Of a stretch of 64,000 nt of DNA, positions 44,368 through 55,645 are shown one piece after another. Made by a program: the position numbers and the translations under genes. Each line of letters starts with the position of its first letter. The first letter of the stretch is position 1. A model generated the notes under the pieces. That model saw only the letters and a program-made list of their open reading frames with translations. It was not told where the DNA came from and did no database searches. Source of the stretch: Scilla litardierei (Eukaryota > Streptophyta > Magnoliopsida > Asparagales > Asparagaceae); contig CM061141.1 in assembly GCA_030789695.1 (NCBI GenBank), positions 165,259,579 to 165,323,578 on the forward strand. Reading direction: 5' to 3'.

Positions 44368-46169
44368 AAATCCCCCAAGCTGAACCCTTCCTCGTCCTCA
44401 AGGAAGACGAGTGAGAGTAGGAGCTCGGAGGGAGAAAATAGAGAGGAAGAGAGAAAAAAGAGGACTCTAAATCCTAAATCGCCCGTCAGTGCCAACAAAA
44501 TCAAAAACATCACACCAAGCAAGCAAACGCCAAATCACAACACTAAACCAAGGAATACGAGTCCAGACAAGAGTCGTGGGCCCACGCGGTGAAGCGCGAG
44601 TGAGTGTGGTAGTATGCTAGCAGACAATGTCACTATCTACATTGTGCAATAAGCTCCATATACACAAATCCAAGAAAAGACCCAAATATCGATTCGATTT
44701 GATTAAGCGGTGAATATATAGCTCAAGCATGCATGAGAAGAAGGTAAGAATCGAAACGTATCATGTGTCAGGGACTTCATAGCTAGGGACTCGGACATCA
44801 CCACACTATCGCCTAGATAATAGCTAGAAATTCCCTATTCCAAGTGTTTTCGAAAGCGATGGGGGGTTGAGATGATGTGGAGTAGAATACTCGGTGCAAA
44901 TTCTCGCCTTCCCTTTATTCTGGCAAAATATTCACACATGAATTTTTTTGGGTTTTGGATATATGTATTTTTTGGGCTTTTTCTATACATATATTTTTTT
45001 TCTTTTCTTTTCTCTTTTCTTCTTTTTTTCTTTTGGTTTTTCTTTTCTCTCCCTTTTTTTGGATTTTTGGATTTTGGGCATATACATGTGTGTACTGTCC
45101 CAAGTGGGAGAACGGTACACGACGAGGTGATTTGCACCAAGTAAAATAAAAAAAGAAATCGGATTCTAGACCCTTGGGCAAGGGAGATTTTCTTCGCTAA
45201 TCAGAGCATAGGCTAAATGGGTTATCCTGGTCCTAATTGTGGAATCCCGACACATGCGAAATGAAATATACGATATAACTATAGCATGCATATAAAGGCA
45301 GACAAGAGAAGCAAATACCGCATATTCAAATAGAAACATGATAATCTAGGGGTCATTCCAGGACATGTATATAAATCAAAATCACATAGTAGAAGCACAC
45401 CGTAAGCTAGACACGACACACGACACACACAAAAGCAAAATGGACCCACGATGCATGAAATGCAAGAGGACTCAGCTTCCTAGGGTTAGTGAATGTGATT
45501 ATCGAATCCATGCTAGGTGTGTGTGTGTGATTCTATGGCAATTCATCATTTGGGGTCATCTCTAGGAGAGAGAGGAGAAAAAGGAAAGAGAGAAAAAGAA
45601 AACCACGGTGAAAACGACTCAAAAACGAAGAAAAAGACACAAAATGATGCACGAAGTGCGACTCTCCCAAGCTGAAACTTGCATTGCCCTCAATGCAATA
45701 AAAGTATATACGAGAGGGTAATGAAAATGGGGGGAATATGCACCAACACAAGGAGAAATGAAAAACGAGGGAAAACACTCATACGAAACTGAAAAATAAA
45801 GAAGTAAGAAAAAGAAATACAGAAAATAAACGATAGAAAGGCACACCACACGACATATATAAACAAGCACACCACAAAGAAAAACTTGACAAAACACGAC
45901 AAAAGGTCGACTTCCCCCAAGCTGGACATGATAGTGCTAGCAATAAGATATGCTTATGATGATGCATAAATATGCAAGGGGTCGATCGAAAAAGAATAAG
46001 AAATAAAAAAGCGGGATAGGAATCGTCCTCGTCCTCCTCGGTAGAGGATGAGGGGTGCGGCATAGAAGCAAATTTTATTCAAAGAAAAGCGATTAATCCT
46101 AATACGCTCCTCTCGCTGCCGAGAGGAGACGAGTTTATTCAAGTCTAGACTAGAAAGCGGTGAAATTTT
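44368..46169. other. Athila-like 3' interior with three polypurine-like modules
   Basis: No coding sequence is supported; ORFs in the T-rich tract 44940-45080 are low complexity. On the minus strand, CAGCTTGGGGGA or a close variant occurs three times, at about 44371, 45665 and 45912. The first is next to the LTR and is the likely polypurine tract. The other two follow TTGAGG-type leaders, as in the Athila TTGAGGACAATG module. Confidence 0.55.
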
Positions 46170-46291
46170 TTACACTACTAGATTTAGATACACATGAGGA
46201 AACGGTGGATCTTCGATCTAAAGTGGGGCAGGAAGCTGCTCTTCCTGTTCTTTCTGTAGCTCCGCCAATGTTCTGGTGCCACGAACACCAA
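46170..46291 (-). pseudogene. C-terminal end of Athila-like gag-like ORF, left of the LARD
   Basis: The minus strand reads LAELQKEQEEQLPAPL, a stop, then IEDPPFPHVYLNLVV and the final TAA at 46170. It aligns with the end of the ORF at 23423 (LAEERKDLIELLPPPLDI, then DPPF and a final VV). The upstream part of the ORF is on the other side of the LARD, at 55646. Confidence 0.65.
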
Positions 46292-46876
46292 TGTAACGTC
46301 CGCTTTTCGTTGTACGTTGTTCGTACACGTGCTTTTGACCGTGCACGTGTTTGTTTTGGACTTTGTTTGTTGGTGAACACTTTTGTGTGATATGCCGTTG
46401 TGAACGTCTCTGAGAGTATTAAATAGTGGCACTATCTTGGAACGACACTTCTCGAGTCGTTTTTCCACAATTTACACTTACTCGATGAGACGTGACGATT
46501 CTCACTCTTGACGGGAGACGTTTCTATTTTTAGTTTCGTCGTCCGACGTCGAATTTGAGATCCGTCTTCTTAGTTAGCTCACATTCGTCGCCACGATCAC
46601 CACGATATTTATTTTATAATTTTTGGAGTTTATTTGACCACTTTTATAATTTTTACAAGTTTTATATTATTTTTAATAATTTATTTTTAAATTAATTTCG
46701 GCCAAATAAAATTTATTTGAGTTTAAAACGTTTTAAAGAATTTTTGAGCCAATTTCCAGCTCATTTGGACCAGGTCAAACCCTTGGATAAGTTAGAGTAA
46801 TTGAATTTCAAATTTTAAATCTTTTTGAACATCTAATCCTATTAGATTTAGCCCTAGACCAAGTCAACCCACCTAT

Positions 46877-46885
46877 ACTATATAA
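46877..46885 (+). promoter_or_regulatory. TATA box in LARD 5' LTR
   Basis: CTATATAAG about 30 nt before the expected transcription start; repeated in the 3' LTR at 53338-53346. Confidence 0.7.
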
Positions 46886-48739
46886 GCAACCCCTAGGAAG
46901 ACCTATTTTCGCAAGAAATTAACCCTAGCCTCTTCCAAACTTGAAATTGGACGTTGCGACGATTCGTCGCAACGTTGCGACGAACGGCGGCCGCACGACC
47001 GAAGGAAACAGCCCAAATCCCCCGCACCGACCGGCCGTTGCCTCCGCACCAAGCCCCCGCCCCGCTCCGCACAGCCGTCGCCCCGCTTCACCGTGCCCGA
47101 CCGAGAGGAGCCCTCGGTCAGACCGGTTGCCGCTCCGCACCAAGCGTCGCTCCGCAACCCCACATCGCTAGCCGCTCTGTCGCCCCGCATCGTGCCGTGC
47201 CCGACCGACAGCCGCCCCCGCTCACACCCGCTTTCCGCAACGTTGCAACGTTGCAACGTTGCAACGTTGCAGCGCTCTGTCGCCCCGCATCCAAGGCGCC
47301 CGACCGGTGGCCTCCCCCGCTCCGACCGAGAGAACCAAGCGTTGCCCCGCATTGCTGCACACCCCAAGCGCTGCACAGCCCGCCCCTAGTGTCTGACCGA
47401 GCCATCCTCCCGCATTGGCTGAGTACGACCGATGGCCAAACGTCGCAACCCCGCATCCGTCGCACCACTTGCCACCGTGGGCCCCCCAAGTTCTCCAGAG
47501 TTATTGTGGGTCCCCCAAAGGCCCCTAGGACTGCTGTGGGCCCCACCTAGGTGCTTGCTCTTCAAGGATTCGTCGCGTACGACGTCGTCGCACGTCGTAA
47601 CCCGTCGTCGCCCGTGCTAGCTCTGGAATCTGGAATCGTCGCCCGGGTTGATGCTCTGAACTTTCCAGCGAGGAAACTATATTGGAATCAGGACTTGGAG
47701 CGCGTTCTATTATTCCAACCCCCGGCGTCGCTACCCGACGCCGGTGTAGCTTTCGCGTCGTGTTGAGGTAACGCTTTGCACCCCTAGGACCCCCAACCCA
47801 ATGCATGCTAATCAAGACTAAAATCAGTATTTTCAAGTATTTTAAATGTTTTAAATTCACTAATGAAGATTAATAATATGGACTTTAGGCCGGTGGACTT
47901 GTGCACGTAGAATAATGGTGATTTTTGGACTCATTGGACGGTGTGCTCAGATGTCGTACTTGCAGGCAAGTGAAACTTGCCAACTCTTGAGTAGGGCCAT
48001 GTTTTTAGGCCACTTCCTTGCTTTTAGCGTAAAAGAGACTAGTCAGTGAAATGATAGCTGGCTAGACGCCTACTTGATCTAGTTTGACAACGAAACTAGA
48101 TCCGTCACCTAATTGATCTAGCTTGACAACGAAGCTAGATCCAACCCTTTAAACTTGTTTCATGCATACTAAACTGTCATGTTTACTTTCCTTAACTGTA
48201 CGTACTTTTAACTGCCATGCATTGCATCTTACATGTCATCCAAATTGATTGTTGCATCGTAGCACACGCTACAAAATACTTGTACAAATCCGTGTTTCCG
48301 TGTCCCTGGCTAGGTGCACCCCTAGGCCATACTTGTTAAAAACACTTCCTGGCTCGTGATCCAGAAGCGAGCATTCCAAGTTCGGGGGTAAGGCCCTGGC
48401 TCGACACACGTGGAGGGGTAGGGATAAGCGATCACTTGAGCTTATGAGTTGGCCCGATCAGCCACTCTAGCCAAAAGGCGTAATCTCTGTGCACGAGGTG
48501 CTTACTTGACTTGTACTTGTCGTTGTGAATGTTTCTTGTATAACCTGTCATCCTTGCCGTGTTTAAATGCCATGCTCATACTTTACTTTACTTTACTTTA
48601 CCTGTTGCACTCATACTTTAAACTGCTATGTCATCGCATTCATACTAGAACTGCTAGGTTGTTCACTTTACTTTCAGTTTCCTTGCACAAGTCTCTTGTA
48701 GACTTGCTGACATGTGCCCCTTGCTCTTTTGGGTGTCAC

Positions 48740-48847
48740 ATGTTAGACCTGAGCCAGAGATCGTTGCTGAGTACGTGATGTGTTGCTGACGCTGAGTCTG
48801 AGTCCATGATTGCCCAGGAGGATTTTGGTGGACACCGGTGACCATTC
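48740..48847 (+). pseudogene. Degenerate acidic micro-ORF in LARD LTR
   Basis: After TTTTGGGTGTCACATG the other frames read RPEPEIVAEY and then DAESESMIAQEDFGGHR, similar in charge and place to the micro-ORFs at 13573 and 61568, but the frame is broken. The same holds for the 3' LTR copy at 55193. Confidence 0.4.
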
Positions 48848-49192
48848 TTTGGGTCTTTGTTGAGCTTTATTTTTCTTTAGGCTTTATGTTAGTTGCTGGT
48901 GCGTAGCACCGTTGTTTTGTACTTTGTACTTTTGTTGGCCATGTGTGGGCTTTTAGTTTCTTTTCTTTTCAGCCTGGTGGCTTTTTCTGCGATGTTGGAA
49001 ACTTATTTTATGGATATTCTGAGATGTTTCTTTTGTCTCATTTCATTATTATTATCTTTATTTCGTTCGCGTTGCAAGGACCTGCAGTTTTAAATTTGAT
49101 CGACGCTTATCGGACTTGCAGCTTTGTAGCATCAAGTCTGAGCGGACCTTCTCACGCTTCGCCTCCATATTTTTGGGAAGCGGGGCGTGACA

Positions 49193-52100
49193 GGTTTTGT
49201 TGGTGGCCCATGCAGGTCCTATCTTGCAATTGTGAATTAACGGAACAACGATAATAACAGAATGTCCATTAAATAAATTGCAACATCCGAATCAGAAGCC
49301 CTGAGTCTAACCGTTTTTAGGACACTAGGTGATGAGAAGACTTAGTTAGACGTCTGTGCTTGCTAGTTGGAGGCCCTGAATGTAGTTAGACTCCCTTTTA
49401 GCAATGGATTTAATCGTCGTAGGAGTTACCTTAGTGGTCCTTGCCTAACCCTGACCATATTAGGCTTCTAGAATCCCCTTAGTCGTTCGCTTTTGGGTTC
49501 ATCGATTTCGGACCAAGCTGAACGCATTTCTTTACCGTCTAACCCTTAGAAGTCTTAGCGCCTAGTTCCTAATCTTTAGTTGGTCGACCGTAGGAGTTTC
49601 TCCGTAGCCTCCTCTGGTTCATATCCTAGGCTTATGAATGTCTGATCTCCGACCAATTCCCTTGCCTCGATTCACGAGATCGCCTCATGACGATTGTCGT
49701 CAATTTTCAAACCTTTCCGTTACAATCTTGAATCTTCCAAAAGTATCTTTCGATTTCCTCTTTCCCTTGGTTTAAACTTGTTCAAAATTTTAATATACTT
49801 ATACTTCATACTTCTTCATTGATTTAAATTTTTAAAAATGTTTGTAGGAATTTTTGAATGCTAGTTTATAGTATTTTCCCAGTCTATGCTTTTCGTACTT
49901 GTGTAAGTGTGTTGTTCTTTCATATATTAATTTTATTCTGAACCGTACTTTTATTTTGCTCAATTCGATTTATAATTTCCCTTCTTATTTATGCCATTCG
50001 AATAACACATCGTGTTTACTTTTAATATACTTTTCAAGACACATGGAATTTCAGCTTTCAGCAAGTTGGTTTTTGCTCATCGTTTTCCCTGTTTCAGATT
50101 TTTGAAATTACTATTTTCATAACCACTTACTGATTTAGACCCTCCGTGATTTGATTTTAAAGACTTACTATTCGACTTCGATAATTCTTATGCTAAGTCA
50201 ATATTATTATTTTTCCGTGCACCATACCTACTTTCAACTATTTTTATCCGTGCCAGACTTGTGTGCTCGTAGATTAAGAACCTTATGTAAATCAGTTTCT
50301 GATTTTTGGCAAACACTGGTTCTCTAAAAGAATTTTCAAAATTGATTATTTTAAATTTTCCATAGCCTAAAAGTTTTGAAAGCATTTAACATGAGTTTAA
50401 ATTCTTCCGTTACTCGAATTCATTCTTCGACTTTCCAAAACTTTTGACAACATTATATTAAATTACCGACGGATAGAATTTTCCAAACCATGTCTTTAAT
50501 ATTCGCGTAAATGATTTTACTTCCTTTTAAAAGGATTTTTAAAAACCAATAGGCCATTTTCTATTATTTTGAATATTCGACTCAGATTTATTTTGAACAA
50601 CTCGTTTTATCGATCCCCAAACATTTCTTCTCAGATGAGGATTTTAAAGTACAACCGTTTTCAATTTTGCGTATTTTAGCTTATGCTATTTATCCTAGTT
50701 GCTTTTCTGTACTCTATTCAAGCATCACTACATCTCCTTTTTCCCTCAATCTAAACCTCACCTTTGAGTCAATGTTTCGTCCAACCAAGCCGTCTCCTCG
50801 TATTCGTCCTATCCGAACTCGTGCTTGTCGATCCTTCCCTCGTCTCGCCCTCGATCTCTCTTTATTGCTTAGGCCTTAGGGACCGTCAATGTCTGTGTCA
50901 ACCCTTAGTTGTTAGTAGACCCTTGGACCCTTGTGAGGTGTCGTTGTGCACGTACCTAAGTTGTGTACGTGGGCTTGAATGAGTGTACCCCCATAGTATA
51001 TTGATGCTTGCCTATTGTGTGATATATATATGTACTTGGAGTTATTCGTGATATTATGAAGTTGTTTGTGTGCTAGAATGTATAGACTTGTGAGTGGTTA
51101 GATATACTATACTAGGGATGCTTGTGTATATTTGAATTAGCGTTGGAATATCTAAGTTGTGTATGTAGTAAGAGATACTTATAATGGTTGAAATAAAATG
51201 ATTGGTAAAGATATGTGTGTGCTAGGTGTGATAATAATAAGTGTACGTATAATTAAGTAAGTAGGCCTATTGAGTGACCCATATATTATTACGTATGAGT
51301 ATGTGCTCGTAGGTAGATATATATGTGCTTATATGTAAGTAGTTATGTTTCGTTGCATGAGTATATAGGTGATATATATATAGGTAGTAGGGTTATAATT
51401 TTGATTGATATTGCTAGCCCTTGCGGGATGTTGCATGTGTGCATACCGTGAGGTATACACGACTATTGCACATCCTAATTATGTGTGTGTGGATGTGTTA
51501 GTATACTAATTATAGGTAGTAGGCTATGGTGTGAATATATATGTTACATGTGTGTGATTATACGATGTATACGTATGCATGTAAGAAGGAGTGTATTATA
51601 AATATACGTGTGCTAATGTCTGTATTATTATTATGGTATATAGAATGATTGAACTACGTGAGTATTGCCTGGCTAATATTAAGTGTGATTGACTATGGTA
51701 TGTATATGCTTGTATTGGTAGACATATATATATTGGAGTGATATTGGTATAGGTATGAATGCCGTGTTACGTATATAGAATAGTCTGATATGTGTATTGA
51801 GCCTCACTCAAGCTTGAGTGGGTATACTCTAAGTATATTGAATGTATGTTTGTAGTTTGAATATAGCAATGCTTGATGTAGTTATAGTGATAGAAGTGTT
51901 TGTGCCTGGTTGAGTTACGCACATGATTGTGGGTCGCTACACCAGTATATAGTTATAAGTGTTGGTCTTGTGGTATAGCTAATTACTAAGGACTTGCTCG
52001 TATGAACGTATGTGTACTAACTAAAACTAAGTGTGTATGTGTGCTAGTTATATAATGGTATGATTGGCGTATGAAAATGAAATGTTAGCGTGTATGGGTG

Positions 52101-52752
52101 TGCACCATGCACGTGTAAGTATGTGCTTAGTTATAGGTATGGATGACTATGGTATATGTGGCGTGTCGTAAATATAGTTATAGGACCGTACGTGATGTGA
52201 ATATATGGTGAATTATTGCATGCATTTGTATGACTATATAATGAGTGAAATATGGTAGTAGTGAATATATATTAGATATAGTAAACTTTGACTTAAAATG
52301 GTTTGGTGTGACTGCTTATGTGGATGTGCTTAGTATTGGATGTATACTAGGAAATATTAGAGGGTAGTATACCCTTGATGTTTGTGCATAGGCAGCCACC
52401 TATAGGTAGAGCAATGATTGTATTTGCATGTGTAAGACTATCCTTATATGAGTATCTGAAATATTGTCTTGTGATTAGGTAGGTATTAGTAATATAAGGG
52501 ATGCATGCTTATATATATGATTGGAATACGTGTATGAGTTTGACTGGCTATAATAGGTATAAGTATATGACGTACGTGAATGTATATGTATACGTGTTGG
52601 TAGTATTAATGTTTGACTACCTAGTGCATACTTAAGCACTTGTAATGACTATACTTGGTTTGAATTATAAAGTGACTGAATTGGGGTAGTTACTAGAGTG
52701 ACTAGCTATATTAGAAAGTCCGAGGACGGACTTTATTCTAAGGTGGGGAGGA
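49193..52752 (+). other. LARD interior, non-coding
   Basis: The PBS-like motif TGGTGGCCCATGCAGGTCC lies at 49201-49219, 8 nt after the LTR. No domain or long ORF. From about 49700 to 50750 the plus strand is T/C-rich; from about 50980 to 52700 it is T/A/G-rich with very few C and many TGTG and TATATG words. At 52715-52734 AAAGTCCG-AGGA-CGGACTTT forms a hairpin, followed by the polypurine tract AAGGTGGGGAGGA (52740-52752). Confidence 0.75.
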
Positions 52753-55645
52753 TGTAACGACCGCTTTTCGTTGTACGTTGTTCGTGCACGTGCTTTTGAC
52801 CGTGCACGTGTTTGTTTTGGACTTTGTTTGTTGGTGAACACTTTTGTGTGATATGCCGTTGTGAACGTCTCTGAGAGTATTAAATAGTGGCACTATCTTG
52901 GAACGACACTTCTCGAGTCGTTTTTCCACAATTTACACTTACTCGATGAGACGTGACGATTCTCACTCTTGACGGGAGACGTTTCTATTTTTAGTTTCGT
53001 CGTCTGACGTCGAATTAGAGATCCGACTTCTTAGTTAGCTCACATTCGTCGCCACGATCACCACGATATTTATTTTATAATTTTTGGAGTTTATTTGACC
53101 ACTTTTATAATTTTTACAAGTTTTATATTATTTTTAATAATTTATTTTTAAATTAATTTCGGCCAAATAAAATTTATTTGAGTTTAAAACGTTTTAAAGA
53201 ATTTTTGAGCCAATTTCCAGCTCATTTGGACCAGGTCAAACCCTTGGATAAGTTAGAGTAATTGAATTTCAAATTTTAAATCTTTTTGAACATCTAATCC
53301 TATTAGATTTAGCCCTAGACCAAGTCAACCCACCTATACTATATAAGCAACCCCTAGGAAGACATATTTTCGCAAGAAATTAACCCTAGCCTCTTCCAAA
53401 CTTGAAATTGGACGTTGCGACGATTCGTCGCAACGTTGCGACGAACGGCGGCCGCACGACCGAAGGAAACAGCCCAAATCCCCCGCATCGACCGGCCGTT
53501 GCCTCCGCACCAAGCCCCCGCCCCGCTCCGCACAGCCGTCGCCCCGCTTCACCGTGCCCGACCGAGAGGAGCCCTCGGTCAGACCGGTTGCCGCTCCGCA
53601 CCAAGCGTCGCTCCGCAACCCCGCATCGCTAGCCGCTCTGTCGCCCCGCATCGTGCCGTGCCCGACCGACAGCCGCCCCCGCTCACGCCCGCTCTCCGCA
53701 ACGTTGCAACGTTGCAACGTTGCAGCGCTCTGTCGCCCCACATCCAAGGCGCCCGACCGGTGGCCTCCCCCGCTCCGACCGAGAGAACCAAGCGCTGCCC
53801 CGCATTGCTGCACACCCCAAGCGCTGCACAGCCCGCCCCTAGTGTCTGACCGAGCCATCCTCCCGCATTGGCTGAGTACGACCGATGGCCAAACGTCGCA
53901 ACCCCGCATCCGTCGCACCACTTGCAACCGTGGGCCCCCCAAGTTCTCCAGAGTTATTGTGGGTCCCCCAAAGGCCCCTAGGACTGCTGTGGGCCCCACC
54001 TAGGTGCTTGCTCTTCAAGGATTCGTCGCGTACGACGTCGTCGCACGTCGTAACCCGTCGTCGCCCGTGCTAGCTCTGGAATCTGGAATCGTCGCCTGGG
54101 TTGATGCTCTGAACTTTCCAGCGAGGAAACTATATTGGAATCAGGACTTGGAGCGCGTTCTATTATTCCAACCCCCGGCGTCGCTACCCGACGCCGGTGT
54201 AGCTTTCGCGTCGTGTTGAGGTAACGCTTTGCACCCCTAGGACCCCCAACCCAATGCATGCTAATCAAGACTAAAATCAGTATTTTCAAGTATTTTAAAT
54301 GTTTTAAATTCACTAATGAAGATTAATAATATGGACTTTAGGCCGGTGGACTTGTGCACGTAGAATAATGGTGATTTTTGGACTCATTGGACGGTGTGCT
54401 CAGATGTCGTACTTGCAGGCAAGTGAAACTTGCCAACTCTTGAGTAGGGCCATGTTTTTAGGCCACTTCCTTGCTTTTAGCGTAAAAGAGACTAGTCAGT
54501 GAAATGATAGCTGGCTAGACGCCTACTTGATCTAGTTTGACAACGAAACTAGATCCGTCACCTAATTGATCTAGCTTGACAACGAAGCTAGATCCAACCC
54601 TTTAAACTTGTTTCATGCATACTAAACTGTCATGTTTACTTTCCTTAACTGTACGTACTTTTAACTGCCATGCATTGCATCTTACATGTCATCCAAATTG
54701 ATTGTTGCATCGTAGCACACGCTACAAAATACTTGTACAAATCCGTGTTTCCGTGTCCCTGGCTAGGTGCACCCCTAGGCCATACTTGTTAAAAACACTT
54801 CCTGGCTCGTGATCCAGAAGCGAGCATTCCAAGTTCGGGGGTAAGGCCCTGGCTCGACACACGTGGAGGGGTAGGGATAAGCGATCACTTGAGCTTATGA
54901 GTTGGCACGATCAGCCACTCTAGCCAAAAGGCGTAATCTCTGTGCACGAGGTGCTTACTTGACTTGTACTTGTCGTTGTGAATGTTTCTTGTATAACCTG
55001 TCATCCTTGCCGTGTTTAAATGCCATGCTCGTACTTTACTTTACTTTACTTTACCTGTTGCACTCATACTTTAAACTGCTATGTCATCGCATTCATACTA
55101 GAACTGCTAGGTTGTTCACTTTACTTTCAGTTTCCTTGCACAAGTCTCTTGTAGACTTGCTGACATGTGCCCCTTGCTCTTTTGGGTGTCACATGTTAGA
55201 CCTGAGCCAGAGATCGTTGCTGAGTACGTGATGTGTTGCTGACGCTGAGTCTGAGTCCATGATTGCCCAGGAGGATTTTGGTGGACACCGGTGACCATTC
55301 TTTGGGTCTTTGTTGAGCTTTATTTTGCTTTAGGCTTTATGTTAGTTGCTGGTGCGTAGCACCGTTGTTTTGTACTTTGTACTTTTGTTGGCCATGTGTG
55401 GGCTTTTAGTTTCTTTTCTTTTCAGCCTGGTGGCTTTTTCTGCGATGTTGGAAACTTATTTTATGGATATTCTGAGATGTTTCTTTTGTCTCATTTCATT
55501 ATTATTATCTTTGTTTCGTTCGCGTTGCAAGGACCTGCAGTTTTAAATTTGATCGACGCTTATCGGACTTGCAGCTTTGTAGCTTCAAGTCTGAGCGGAC
55601 CTTCTCACGCTTCGCCTCCATATTTTTGGGAAGCGGGGCGTGACA
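52753..55645 (+). repeat. 3' LTR of LARD (2893 bp)
   Basis: It starts TGTAACGACCGC and ends GGGGCGTGACA. It has one GCAACGTT unit fewer than the 5' LTR and about 19 substitutions relative to it. Confidence 0.93.

Larger units (their letters stand above)
46292..49192 (+). repeat. 5' LTR of LARD (2901 bp)
   Basis: It starts TGTAACGTCCGC and ends GGGGCGTGACA. A TATA box (CTATATAAG, 46877-46885) precedes a GC-rich leader. A perfect 25-bp inverted repeat lies at 46951-46975, and GCAACGTT occurs in tandem near 47239-47270. ORFs across 46925-47620 are products of the GC-rich leader and are not supported as genes. Confidence 0.93.
46292..55645 (+). mobile_element. LARD-like non-autonomous LTR element, 9.35 kb
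   Basis: LTRs of 2901 and 2893 bp flank a 3560-bp interior without a coding region. ACCAA at 46287-46291 and 55646-55650 is the target-site duplication. The polypurine tract (52740-52752) and a hairpin before it resemble Del/Tekay chromoviruses, which could be the autonomous partner. By eye the LTRs differ at about 19 bases plus one 8-bp repeat unit (about 0.7%), so insertion was recent. Confidence 0.93.

Noticed and set aside
44835..45181. ORFs with hydrophobic runs resembling membrane segments
   Set aside because: They translate a T-rich tract in both directions; no conserved motif.
46925..47620. Several overlapping ORFs of 60-200 codons in the LARD leader (and 53386-54073)
   Set aside because: They exist in up to five frames at once, are Arg/Pro/Ala-rich translations of a CG-rich leader, and contain no domain. 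They are composition artefacts.
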